Shown one piece after another: positions 9,741 through 18,761 of a stretch of 64,000 bases of DNA. This DNA comes from Sulfurisoma sediminicola. Its GTDB lineage: Bacteria > Pseudomonadota > Gammaproteobacteria > Burkholderiales > Rhodocyclaceae. The stretch lies in the NCBI RefSeq assembly GCF_003865015.1, contig NZ_BHVV01000001.1, forward strand, positions 124,001 to 188,000, given 5' to 3'. Positions within the stretch are counted from its first letter, which is position 1, and every line of letters begins with the position of its first letter. The position numbers were made by a program, and so were the translations under genes. The notes below the pieces were generated by a model, which searched no databases, was not told where the DNA came from, and worked only from the letters and a program-made list of their open reading frames with translations.

Positions 9741-10633
9741 TCAGCGGCTCCTTTGGGCGGTGATTTTAACCATCCACGTTTGAAGCAACTCTGGAGTGAG
9801 AGTTGGATCCGCTTGGAGCACTTCGGGAGGCGGAATGACATCAGTCCTAGACCGATTTTCTGTTCTGATAACGAATCCTGCCTCGACGAACAATTGCCGC
9901 AGTTGAAATGGCGTTATTTTGTTCAAAGATCCGCCGATATTCATGCTCTTGGGAAAAATTCGGCGAAAGTCCTTTTGGAATCGAATATGCGCCCACGGCT
10001 GCGAACGCAAATAATAAGGGCAGGCAGCACAGTTTGAGGGATCGCATTGGCTGTCATTGTCCGAAGTCCATTGAAAAGGCCTAGCGCGCCGTAGCTCATC
10101 TCTGTGTTGTTTTGAAGCTTCGCACTTCGTAGGAAGGGTCCAACACGCCGAAGATAAGATCTCAATCCTATCTTGATGAGTTTTTACAAATCCGTGATCA
10201 TGAGAACCGCTTGGATGGTAATAATTATCATGGCTACAAAAAAATAGCCATTTGGTTTCAGCAACCCGAATACATTTTGGAACGCTGACGGCAGGTCCTG
10301 CAGGTGTTCCGTAACGGTATTTGCGAATATCAGATCGGCCTTAGCTGTCGCCACGGAAGAAAATTCACGAATACTTATATTTTGCGCAACTACATTCAAT
10401 TGTGTGAGTTGATCGACATACTCATCATCAAATTTAACCCAACTGTCGATAGCATAGACCTTCGAAGCGCCCAGCCGCGAAAACGCGACTGCAAATGCTG
10501 CATCGCCACATTCCCAATCTAATACAACCTTTCCCTCAATTGCATCCCTAGAGAGAAGTCCCTGCCTAAGGAGTCGTTGCAACTGTTTCTCACGATCAGA
10601 TATTCGCGCCTCGCTCACAGTAGCAACTTTCAT
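9741..10633 (-). pseudogene. class I methyltransferase, split by one frameshift
   Basis: Two minus-strand frames join into one methyltransferase of about 297 residues if one base is added. The N-terminal part (10633 down to about 10235) has motif I VVLDWECGDAAFAVAF and ANTVTEHLQDLP, and reads to KPNGYFFV. There the frame slips at a run of seven A's on the plus strand (10238-10244) or the adjacent GGC. In the shifted frame it continues HDNYYHPSGSHDHGF without a stop for about 165 codons to 9741, including WAHIRFQKDF and LRQLFVEAGFVIRTEN. HDNYYHP...SHDHGF is a recognisable continuation of this methyltransferase type. The start has a weak AAAGG site 8 bases upstream. It is either a true pseudogene, a slippage-controlled gene or a homopolymer sequencing error. 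Confidence 0.82.
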
Positions 10634-10712
10634 CGCGCGACCTTTCTTTGTTCCTTAAAATCCATCAGAAAGACTGGATCATTAAACCTACTTAAGTTTC
10701 TGACCAAGGGCT

Positions 10713-11576
10713 TCATTTAACCTTCATTTTGTTCATATAAAATTGAATTTCCGACGAAATCTCATTTATTAACTCAATCTTCTCGAGAATTATTTCATCA
10801 AGTTTTCTCCATGACGTATATTCTCCGAAGGTTCCGGCGTATAAAAAAGAGCGAAGCTTTTGCAAATCTAACGGTGACGAAGCTAATTCGACAATTTCAG
10901 GCTTAGGTGCCATCAATGCTTGATGGGCATCCATAGATAAGAAGTGCGCCCTGGCCTTTTCATATAATTCAATATCCCACTGGAGGGTTGCCTTTGACAA
11001 ATCAATTTCTAGGTCGTCCTTTGGCGCGACATTGGAATTGATTGGATCTGGGCAGATTTCAAGCACATTGAAAATGGCTTGAGATGTTTCTTCAAAATTT
11101 GATGTGAAATAGCAATAATTAAATGCTTTGAGGATGCGTAACGCCCTATCAGCGGGCGTGCCGCTACCGGACAACGAAGGAAATCGATTTATCAAATACC
11201 AGCACATCGGGTTGCGGGTCGAGCTAATAAATTGCTCGATATCCAAAGGGCTATTGCCTTGCTTGGCTCTTAGGCGAATTTGATACTTAATATCGCTAAT
11301 AAATCGCTCGGTCGGTTCTCGTAACCCTGTAATTGCCCGAATGTTTGGACCAAGAAGTTTTAGCATTTCCTCATGTATCGTATGACCGAACACAAACCTA
11401 AGCCGACCTGGCTTGCGAATCTGAGTTATTTCATCCCGGCCCTCATGGTAATTCCTAATAAGGCTCGTAGTTTGATAGATCTGATCTGGTGGAAGCTTTT
11501 GCGCGACGCGATCAAGTAACGTGGTTCCTGCGCATTTTGGAATATGTAGGCCGATTATCTTAACGTTACTTGTCAT
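10713..11576 (-). CDS. sulfotransferase family protein
   Basis: 287 residues. The start MTSNVKIIGLHIPKCAGTT has a good AGGGG ribosome site 7 bases upstream; an in-frame ATG 60 bases earlier does not. IPKCAGTT is the PAPS 5'-phosphosulfate loop of the Sulfotransfer_2-type family, and TGLREPTERFISDI fits the 3'-phosphate-binding segment. Such enzymes move sulfate from PAPS to sugar hydroxyls. No membrane segment is seen, so it is probably cytoplasmic. It lies in the AT-rich island between two frameshifted methyltransferase genes, and its codon use is far richer in A and T than the flanking operons, a sign of transfer. The C-terminal 80 residues are helical and family-atypical. Confidence 0.82.
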   Translation of the reverse strand: MTSNVKIIGLHIPKCAGTTLLDRVAQKLPPDQIYQTTSLIRNYHEGRDEITQIRKPGRLRFVFGHTIHEEMLKLLGPNIRAITGLREPTERFISDIKYQIRLRAKQGNSPLDIEQFISSTRNPMCWYLINRFPSLSGSGTPADRALRILKAFNYCYFTSNFEETSQAIFNVLEICPDPINSNVAPKDDLEIDLSKATLQWDIELYEKARAHFLSMDAHQALMAPKPEIVELASSPLDLQKLRSFLYAGTFGEYTSWRKLDEIILEKIELINEISSEIQFYMNKMKVK

Positions 11577-11725
11577 AATGTGCCCCTGAGACTTTTCGAA
11601 AGCGCCCATTTCAAGACGCAACTTGAATTCGATCAAATATCGGATTCGGGTCCTGCGACAGGTTCTCCGTTAGGTAAAACTATCGGTTCAATAGTCCGGT
11701 TGTGTCAAGCTTTCCCCTTCCAAGT

Positions 11726-12498
11726 TCATTCCTTAACTGCAAGGAATCGTATGCATGCACTTAATTGCAGTAGTACGCCCGCCATATGACGAGTATCGCG
11801 CTGGTGAATTCTTAAATGTGCTTCCATATCTGACGGAAGAGCCAGAATACCTGCGTCCTCGTCACTTAGTTGATGTCCTGTATAGAGGTGAAGATATCGC
11901 AATGCCATTGTGATTACATCTGGCCCTGGATATAAAGCGAGTAATCGGAATCCGTGTTTTTTAGAATCACATATAAGCCATAAGGTGAGTATCCAAACGT
12001 TGACCACGGATGATACGGTTCCAAGAAACTCACACTACCGGCAAATACTCCCGTTGTATGTTTTAGGACGCGGGAGATTTCTGAGAGAGCCATATCTGGC
12101 TCCGGGACATGCTCCAATGCTTGCCATGACCATATTGCGTCGAAGGAACATTCCTCGAATGGAATTCGCTTGCCATCGTAAAAAGAGATTTGCTTGCTTT
12201 GCGAAACACCTATCATCCCTGGCGCGTTTGAAGATCCATATTCGAGCCCCGTCCACGTGAAGCCTGACCTCTCCAAGAGCTCTCTGTGCGGACCGCGGCC
12301 GCAGCCGAAATCTAACAAGTTCGTGCCACTCGCAAGTTTGGCCATCCGTGTTGCGAGATCGGCGGGCGTGCGAACGGACGTCGATAGCTCCACGCCGTTG
12401 AGTATCTCGCCTATAGAATCTCGAAGCGCCTTTGGCTCTTCATCCTCAGCTAACCGATCGATCTCATTCCAAATTTCTTTAATGCGTGACTTGATCAT
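11726..12498 (-). pseudogene. class I methyltransferase, split by one frameshift
   Basis: The N-terminal part starts at 12498 and carries motif I LLDFGCGRGPHRELLE and the later DAIWSWQALEHVPEPDMAL, typical Methyltransf_11 features. It reads to GYSPYGLYVILK and then slips at a run of six T's on the plus strand (11957-11962). One extra base there gives KKHGFRLLALYPGPD, which continues in the other frame to a stop at 11726. The restored protein would be about 257 residues, a normal length for the family. As written, the first frame ends early at 11914. This is the second gene in the same island broken by one missing base at or next to an A/T run, which raises the chance of a sequencing error for both. 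Confidence 0.8.
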
Positions 12499-12702
12499 TT
12501 CTGCCCCACTAAACGTTCAGTATTGAAGGCCTTAGCTCTCAATTGCGATTGAGGTTTCGCGCTGTTATCGGATGACCGAGGTGGCCAATCGTGCTTGCCA
12601 TATTCTCTGGCGCACAAAGGCACGAAGTTGGTGACCTGGATATATTGGCGCCCGGCCTCAAGACGTGCAAACGCTGGAGAGCTGTGGGGTTGGCGATGTT
12701 CT

Positions 12703-14640
12703 TCAAAGGCTAGCTAGCACGCTTTGCTCCGACAGGAAGCGCGTGGCGACAGGCAACTGGATTTCGGTGATCGCCAGTCTCGGCACCACCAGCACCCGGG
12801 CGCCCGCCTTGATCGCCTTGCTCAGAGCGCCGGCGAGGAAGTAGGCGCCGGCTTCCTCGTGGAAGGGGTGCTTCAGCGCAAGTTCGCGGCGGACGCAGCT
12901 TAGGGTGCTCACGAGGTGGATGCTCCACGGCACCACGCTCGGCGCGCCGCCGATGCCGATCATGGCCCAGCCTTCGCCGCCGTACTTGTTGCGGTCGCCT
13001 TCCTGCCAGCGGCCGTCCTTGACGTCGTCCTCGCTCAGGGCATGGACATGCGAGGTCACGATGTCGACGCTCGCATCGCGGTCCATGACGTCGAGCGCGG
13101 TGCGGTAGAACCCGGCCGTCGCCCAACCGCCGTGGGTGACGAAGGCGACGTAGTCCGAGTCGATCTCACGCAGCAGGCGATTGAAGAAGTCCGGACTCGG
13201 GGTGTCCCACGGGGAGAAATGGAGCCGAACCGCCTCCGGCAGATCGTAGGCCTGGAGATCGCGGTGGGCGTTGCCGACCACGACGTGGAACTCCAGTTCG
13301 CCGGCCTTGAGCTGGGGCGACAGCTCGAACAGGCGCTCGTTGATCTCGGCCAGCGACGAGAAGCCGTAGCCGATCAGGGCCAGCCGGCCCTTCCGCCCGG
13401 TCGCCGTTGCGACCGAGCCCGGCAATTCGGGCAGGTGCCAGTAGCACAGGGACTCGGGCAGCGGTGGCGCGGGCGGCTTGTCCCATGCCAGCGCGTCCTC
13501 GCACGCGCGCGCCAGGTCTTCGGCCGTGCCGTCGAACATGAGGCAGTTCTCGTGCTCGCTCCAGTAGGGACCCTCGCCGAAGGCCAGGCACTTGCGGTTG
13601 AGGATGAGCTTGGCGTCGCGCAGTGCGCTTTCGTAGGCGAAGACGCAGAGGCTTTCGTAGTTCGAGGGCACCACCGCGATGGCGTTCTCGAGCAGCTTGT
13701 TGCGCAGGCTGGCCTCGGCATTGAGCATGAACACCATCCGACCCTTGTGGCGCTCGGGCACGAGCTCGCGCAGCCAGCCGATGTAGGCATGGTCCCAGCC
13801 GTAGGAAGCGACGATGAAGCGCCCGTCGTAGTCCGGATGGGCGTCGAGGAAAATGACGCCCGCCTTGACGAACAGGTCGGGCCGCTTGAAGGGCTGGAGG
13901 CGGCTGGAGAAGATGAAGTTGCGGGCCCGCGCGGCGCCGTCGCCCTCGAACATTTCATCCTCGTCGAGGAATATGGGCGGGAATTCATGGACCACCTTGC
14001 GGCGCCAGTCGGCGCCGAAGCCGTAGAAGTCCTGGTTGGCCCGGGTGATGGTTTCGAGGTGCGCGGGAACGATGTCCGCCTGCTCGATGCATTGTCGCTC
14101 GAGCTCGAAGAAAGCGCGCTCGGACTTGCCCTGGCGATGGTAGAAGGGCTCGGCGTCGTGGATGATGCCGCCGGTGGAATGCAGGCGGACGGCGATCTGT
14201 GCCTTCTGGAAATGCAAACCCGCCTGCTTGGCGGCGATGGTTGAAAAGCCCCAGGCGCCGTAATCGGGAAACTCGATGACGTCGAGCTCGACGTCGTAAC
14301 GGTTCTGCAGGTAGAGCAGGCCGTTGTAGTACTCGAGCGATTTCCTGACGAAGCCCTTCTCGCTGTATTCCTTCGGATCGAGCCAGCCGAAGAGCTTGGC
14401 TTCGGTCTCGTCGAAGTAGGAAAAGCTCTGCGGCGTCGCGACGACGGTGCCGAGGCCGTTCTGCTCGAAGAACTCGGCCAACGCCGCATGATTGGACACC
14501 TCGTGCGAGGACACGAGGAAATAGAAGTTGCGGCGATCCGCCCCGTGGTCTCGGTTCTGGACGGCGAAGTTGTACATCAGCCGGCCCAGCCCGCCCGGCT
14601 TGAAAGGATGCAGCTCGTTGGTGATGAAGCAGACGTTCAT
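12703..14640 (-). CDS. GT4-type glycosyltransferase with an extra C-terminal domain
   Basis: 645 residues. The N-terminus MNVCFITNELHPFKPGGLGR resembles the nucleotide-sugar glycosyltransferase fold of GT4/GT5 enzymes, with the KPGGLGR loop at residues 14-20. The C-terminal lobe of the GT-B fold holds IFSSRLQPFKRPDLFVKAG and the E-x7-E region YESLCVFAYESA near residue 325. After about residue 420 comes a second segment (LALIGYGFSSLAEINERLFE through FVTHGGWATAGFYRTALDVM to the end) that resembles a GT-A or nucleotide-sugar domain but which I cannot place. It follows the 342-residue glycosyltransferase after 12 bases and is last in that run; 200 bases without a gene follow before the AT-rich island. 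Confidence 0.8.
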   Translation of the reverse strand: MNVCFITNELHPFKPGGLGRLMYNFAVQNRDHGADRRNFYFLVSSHEVSNHAALAEFFEQNGLGTVVATPQSFSYFDETEAKLFGWLDPKEYSEKGFVRKSLEYYNGLLYLQNRYDVELDVIEFPDYGAWGFSTIAAKQAGLHFQKAQIAVRLHSTGGIIHDAEPFYHRQGKSERAFFELERQCIEQADIVPAHLETITRANQDFYGFGADWRRKVVHEFPPIFLDEDEMFEGDGAARARNFIFSSRLQPFKRPDLFVKAGVIFLDAHPDYDGRFIVASYGWDHAYIGWLRELVPERHKGRMVFMLNAEASLRNKLLENAIAVVPSNYESLCVFAYESALRDAKLILNRKCLAFGEGPYWSEHENCLMFDGTAEDLARACEDALAWDKPPAPPLPESLCYWHLPELPGSVATATGRKGRLALIGYGFSSLAEINERLFELSPQLKAGELEFHVVVGNAHRDLQAYDLPEAVRLHFSPWDTPSPDFFNRLLREIDSDYVAFVTHGGWATAGFYRTALDVMDRDASVDIVTSHVHALSEDDVKDGRWQEGDRNKYGGEGWAMIGIGGAPSVVPWSIHLVSTLSCVRRELALKHPFHEEAGAYFLAGALSKAIKAGARVLVVPRLAITEIQLPVATRFLSEQSVLASL

Positions 14641-14652
14641 GGCCGGTTCGCC

Positions 14653-15681
14653 TCAGCTCAGGAATTCGAGGTAGCTCGCGACGCAGAGCCGCTTGCGCAG
14701 GGCGACATGGTCGGCGATCATTTCCCGCAGGGCGCTCGCATCGTGGCGCCACAGCGACAGAACGTCGCCCAGGGCCGTCTGCAGCGCGCCGACGTCGTCC
14801 ACGTACTCCACCTCGCACAGGCGCGACAGCGGATGGGCGTCGATTTCGGGATGCACGCCGAGGCGGCCGCTAAGGCAGGGCGTGCCCACCGCCAGGCCCT
14901 CGAGCATGGTCATCGGCTGGCACTCGATCAGCGACGAGTGCAGGATGGCCCCGCATGATGCCGCCCGCGCCATGATCTGGCCGGGCCGCATGAAGCCGAT
15001 CCACTTGATTTTCTTGAGTTCCTGCAGGTTCTCAAGGGCGCTCGGCCAGTTGACGACGTAGATGGTCTTGACGGCGTCGCAATGCAGGCCAGCCAGGGCA
15101 TTGGTGTAGAGGTTCTTGCGCCAGTTGTTTTCCACCGGCAGCAGGACGGCATCCACTTCGCGCAGCACGGGCAGCGGGCCGTCGATGCGCGGCGCCATGT
15201 TGATAATGGTCTTGGGCCAGAATTCCGGAACCACGCCGTGAAAGCGCGGCTTGACCGCGCCGAGCCGACGGAAGAGGCCGGCCTCCTGCCCGTCAACCAT
15301 GGCCTTCAGCATGTGCATCTCGAAATGGTTTTCGAACTGCGCCGAGCTGACGTGGGTGACGACGTAGAGGTCGACGGCGTCGCCGAACTCGCGCTTCGTC
15401 AGTTCGGCGAGCTTGAGGCCGTTTTCGGACATCGCCTGGAAGCAGATGTGGCGGATGCGGTGATGGTCGATATAGGCGAACAGGTGGTGCAGGGCGTCGC
15501 CGCTGGGCAGCTTCTTGTGGGATATGGCGATCTTGTGGCCGGGGAGGCACGCGGTGGCGCTGCGAATGCCGTGCCAGTAGGCGTCGAAGACGTGCATCAC
15601 CCCGTCGAGTTCGGGGTGGGCATGCGCCCGTTCCGTATCGGAACTGACGTTGAAAAGTAATCCGTGTTCGCTGACCAGCAT
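14653..15681 (-). CDS. glycosyltransferase-like protein, GT4-type C-terminal half
   Basis: 342 residues. The C-terminal part has the donor-binding layout of GT4 enzymes: WIGFMRPGQIMARAASCGAI, then SSLIECQPMTMLEGLAVGTP, where ECQPMTMLE is an E-x7-E motif, then the LSGRLGVHPEI loop. The N-terminal 190 residues are less typical but keep the acceptor-side pattern HICFQAMSENGLKLAEL. It starts 3 bases after the stop of the upstream TPR protein and is followed after 12 bases by another glycosyltransferase, so all three are co-translated. Family is fairly sure; donor and acceptor are unknown. Confidence 0.72.
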   Translation of the reverse strand: MLVSEHGLLFNVSSDTERAHAHPELDGVMHVFDAYWHGIRSATACLPGHKIAISHKKLPSGDALHHLFAYIDHHRIRHICFQAMSENGLKLAELTKREFGDAVDLYVVTHVSSAQFENHFEMHMLKAMVDGQEAGLFRRLGAVKPRFHGVVPEFWPKTIINMAPRIDGPLPVLREVDAVLLPVENNWRKNLYTNALAGLHCDAVKTIYVVNWPSALENLQELKKIKWIGFMRPGQIMARAASCGAILHSSLIECQPMTMLEGLAVGTPCLSGRLGVHPEIDAHPLSRLCEVEYVDDVGALQTALGDVLSLWRHDASALREMIADHVALRKRLCVASYLEFLS

Positions 15682-15684
15682 GGT

Positions 15685-17667
15685 TCAGGATCCCGCCAGG
15701 GGGAGTTTCAGGTAGTCGATGCGCTCCCGCGCCGTCCGTCCCGCGGGCTGGAAAAAAGGATTGGGAGCATAGCCGAAATGGGCTCCCTCGCTCAGATAGT
15801 GTGCCAGCGGCGCCTTCCCGTGGAGCGAGTCCTTGTACCGCTCGGTGTAATAGGCGGCATGGAACAGGCGGTTGGCATCGCCCATCGGATCCTTGCAGAA
15901 ATAGCGCAACAGCGGCGGCAGCGACGCCTCGACGGAATTGCGATGCGTGCGCTGGGTGAAGTAACCGGTGTCGAAATAGGGCGAGACGCGTTCGTTGCTG
16001 CGCCAACCGCCCGACAGGTAGTGCAGCCACGGGCTCGCGGCCGCGTCCATGTCCGCGCCGGCACGATAGAGCGCAGCGTCGAACAACACGTTGGGCGACA
16101 GCCCAAGTTCCATCTCGTGGCGCAGGAAGAGCAGCAGCAGCGGCTCGGAGGTACTGTCCAGGCCGTGCAGCCGCAACTGGTGGCGAACGTGGTCGTCGTC
16201 GAAGGCGGCGTGGACGCTGCGGTCCTCGCGCCAGCCCATTTCGAAATAGTGCACCAGCGCCCGGTCGAGGCCGTCGAACCATGTGTTGCCCTGTCCGCGG
16301 TAGTGGGGCAGGTCCAGCAGAAGATCGGCGGAATAGCCGCCGAGGAGGCTGAAGAACTCCTCGAGCCAGGCATCGACCTTGTCGAGCGCCTTGGCGTCCT
16401 TGCTTTCCCTGGCGTCCTTGCTCTCTCGTGTGTCCTTGCGGCGCCTCGATGCGGGCAGCGGCAACGCGCCCTCTTTGGTCAGCCATTTCTCGATGGTGCC
16501 GAACTTCTCCGCGTTGTTCTGGTTGGCGCGATCCAGCACCGCGGAAAGCTCGAGCCATGCCCCCTCTTCGTCCCCATCTTCGCTCATGGCGGCGACCACT
16601 TCCGGCGCGATCTCCATCGCACGACCCATGAGCAGGCGCGCGATGCCCGGGTGGTCGATGGCCTTCATCACGTCCGCCGCGGCAAGCAGTACGCCCGGAT
16701 CTTCGCCAGCGTCGATGACGGCCTGGATGACCGCTTCGCGCGCACGCGTGAAGTCCTTCAGCCGCAGGAAATTCTTGAGGAACCGGACGTGGCCGGTGGC
16801 CGGCAGGGGATTGCGCTCGGCCAGCGCCAGCTCGTAGAAGCGCTTGGCCAGGGCCATGTCCTCGGGCGCGGGAATGCTTTCGGCTTCGGGATAGCCCGCC
16901 AGGCGGTCGGCGATGTAGAGGTAGAAATCCTCGATCGCAGCGAAATTCGCGGGCGGGAGCTTGTCGAGATCGACGAACACCTGCTGCAGCACGGGGCAGT
17001 AGGGAGGTGTCTGGTCACGCAGGTGGATTTCCAGCAGGTCGATCAGCCGGTGCTGGCCGAAGAGGCAGAGGAGTTGCATCGCGCTGGCCTTGCCGGCGTC
17101 GTCCATTTGCTCGATGCCCGCAGCCTCGCGCGCCAGCGCCGCTTCGGCCTCGAGAAGCTTGGGCCTGGCCCAGACTGCATGGTCCGGCGCGAGTTCGATG
17201 GCCGTGCGATAGGCGGCGGCGATCTTGTCCCAGGGCGGCGGAATCAGCGCCTCGAGCAAACGAGCCATCCCCGTATGCGCGAACACATAGTCAGGAGTAA
17301 TGGCGATCGCCTGCGCATAGAGGGCTTCGGCGGTATCCACCTTGCCGAGCTCGCTCAGCGCATCTGCCCAGCCGCAGGCCGCGTAGGTCTGGCTGGCCGG
17401 GGTATCCGCGATCTCGAAGGCGCGGCTGTAGGTCGATGCTGCATCGTTCGGGCGCTTGGTCGTCTCGTAGAGCTTCGCCAGGCCCATCGCCGCCCAGTAA
17501 TGCGCCGGATCCTCTTCCAGGCACCTGCTGTACAGGCGTTCGGCGAGGTCGTAATGCTTGGTGTCGAAGTGGTATTTCGCCCGGGAGAACAAGGCGTCGA
17601 GCGGAGCGACGTCGTCGTCGTGGCGATAGACGTCCTCGAGCGGGGGAAGATTTGCTTTTTGCACCAT
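15685..17667 (-). CDS. TPR protein with glycosyltransferase-associated C-terminal repeats
   Basis: 660 residues, no signal peptide. Residues about 28-175 contain four TPR-type helical pairs (for example YDLAERLYSRCLEEDPAHYW and AYRTAIELAPDHAVW). A long helical middle follows, with a charged linker of Lys-Asp-Ala-Arg-Glu-Ser repeats near residue 420. The C-terminal 200 residues hold repeats of the type found beside bacterial glycosyltransferases, each with an aromatic-rich core such as SPWLHYLSGGWRSNERVSPY and AHYLSEGAHFGYAPNPFF. No catalytic domain is recognised. First gene of a three-gene run with two glycosyltransferases, so a scaffold role in glycan assembly is my inference. Confidence 0.75.
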   Translation of the reverse strand: MVQKANLPPLEDVYRHDDDVAPLDALFSRAKYHFDTKHYDLAERLYSRCLEEDPAHYWAAMGLAKLYETTKRPNDAASTYSRAFEIADTPASQTYAACGWADALSELGKVDTAEALYAQAIAITPDYVFAHTGMARLLEALIPPPWDKIAAAYRTAIELAPDHAVWARPKLLEAEAALAREAAGIEQMDDAGKASAMQLLCLFGQHRLIDLLEIHLRDQTPPYCPVLQQVFVDLDKLPPANFAAIEDFYLYIADRLAGYPEAESIPAPEDMALAKRFYELALAERNPLPATGHVRFLKNFLRLKDFTRAREAVIQAVIDAGEDPGVLLAAADVMKAIDHPGIARLLMGRAMEIAPEVVAAMSEDGDEEGAWLELSAVLDRANQNNAEKFGTIEKWLTKEGALPLPASRRRKDTRESKDARESKDAKALDKVDAWLEEFFSLLGGYSADLLLDLPHYRGQGNTWFDGLDRALVHYFEMGWREDRSVHAAFDDDHVRHQLRLHGLDSTSEPLLLLFLRHEMELGLSPNVLFDAALYRAGADMDAAASPWLHYLSGGWRSNERVSPYFDTGYFTQRTHRNSVEASLPPLLRYFCKDPMGDANRLFHAAYYTERYKDSLHGKAPLAHYLSEGAHFGYAPNPFFQPAGRTARERIDYLKLPLAGS

Positions 17668-17744
17668 GATTTCTGATTGACTGTGCGTGCTGTTGCGGCC
17701 GACCGGATTATGCCGTCATTTCCGGCCCCGGGGTCCGGCAAAGC

Positions 17745-18755
17745 TCATGGCCGCCTCGTCTCCCACTGCCATGCATGCCGGATGATACTGTCCAGGTCGG
17801 CATATCTCGGCCGCCAGCCGAGCACGGACTTGGCCCGCGCGGCATCGGCGACGAGACGTGCCGGATCTCCGGGACGCCGCGGGGCGTCGACGTATGGAAC
17901 GGCCTTGCCTGCCGTCGCGGACGCGACGTCCAGCACCTGCTGGACGCTGAAGCCCTCGCCGTTGCCGAGGTTGAAGGCGGTCGTGGCGCCGCCGCGCCAC
18001 AGGTAGTCGAGCGCGAGAAGGTGGGCATCCGCGAGGTCGTCGACATGAATGTAGTCGCGGATGCAGGTGCCGTCCGGCGTGTCGTAGTCGCGGCCAAAAA
18101 CCTTCAAGGCGGCACGACGACCCAAGATGGCCTGAAGAGCAAGCGGGATCAGGTGGGTTTCGGGGTCGTGGCGCTCGCCGATGCGCGCTTCCGGGTCCGC
18201 GCCGGCGGCGTTGAAATACCGCAGCGAAACGGAGCGCAGGCCATAGGCACGGTCGAAATCGGCAAGCATCGCCTCGACGATGTGCTTCGTCTGGCCGTAG
18301 GGATTGATCGGCTGGCGCGGATGCGCCTCGTCGATGGGGCTGCGGATCGGCTCGCCGTATATGGCCGCGCTGGACGAGAAGATCAGCGGGCCCGGTTTAT
18401 GGTCCTTCATGGCCGAGAGCAGGGTCAGCGACTTGGCGACGTTGCTCGCGTAGTAGCGGGCCGGATCAGCCACCGATTCGCCGACCTGGATCAGAGAGGC
18501 GAAATGCAGCACGCCATCGAAACGCCGGGCGGCGAAGGCCTTGTCCAGCACGGCCCGGTCACCAAAATCACCGACGATCAGTTCGCCGCCGAGAAGCGCA
18601 TCGGCGTGGCCGGCGGAGAGGTCGTCCAGCACGGTCACCTCGTAGCCGGCATTCAGCAGGCACTTGACCATGTGCGAGCCGATGTAACCACAGCCACCAA
18701 TAACAAGTAGATGCTTCACAGCGATGGTCTTGGAGGTTGGTTGAGGTACGAACAT
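17745..18755 (-). CDS. galE: UDP-glucose 4-epimerase
   Basis: GalE interconverts UDP-glucose and UDP-galactose and can supply galactose to a glycan. About 324-336 residues. NAD-binding motif LVIGGCGYIGSHMVK, SSSAAIYGEP, and the catalytic YGQTK are present, and the C-terminal WRPRYADLDSIIRHAW fits the family. The start is uncertain: an ATG at 18755 gives a 12-residue extension, while a GTG at 18719 directly before KHLLVIGG matches the family N-terminus better; neither has a clear ribosome site. It follows the secreted glycosidase gene after 6 bases. Confidence 0.95.
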   Translation of the reverse strand: MFVPQPTSKTIAVKHLLVIGGCGYIGSHMVKCLLNAGYEVTVLDDLSAGHADALLGGELIVGDFGDRAVLDKAFAARRFDGVLHFASLIQVGESVADPARYYASNVAKSLTLLSAMKDHKPGPLIFSSSAAIYGEPIRSPIDEAHPRQPINPYGQTKHIVEAMLADFDRAYGLRSVSLRYFNAAGADPEARIGERHDPETHLIPLALQAILGRRAALKVFGRDYDTPDGTCIRDYIHVDDLADAHLLALDYLWRGGATTAFNLGNGEGFSVQQVLDVASATAGKAVPYVDAPRRPGDPARLVADAARAKSVLGWRPRYADLDSIIRHAWQWETRRP

Positions 18756-18761
18756 CGCGCG

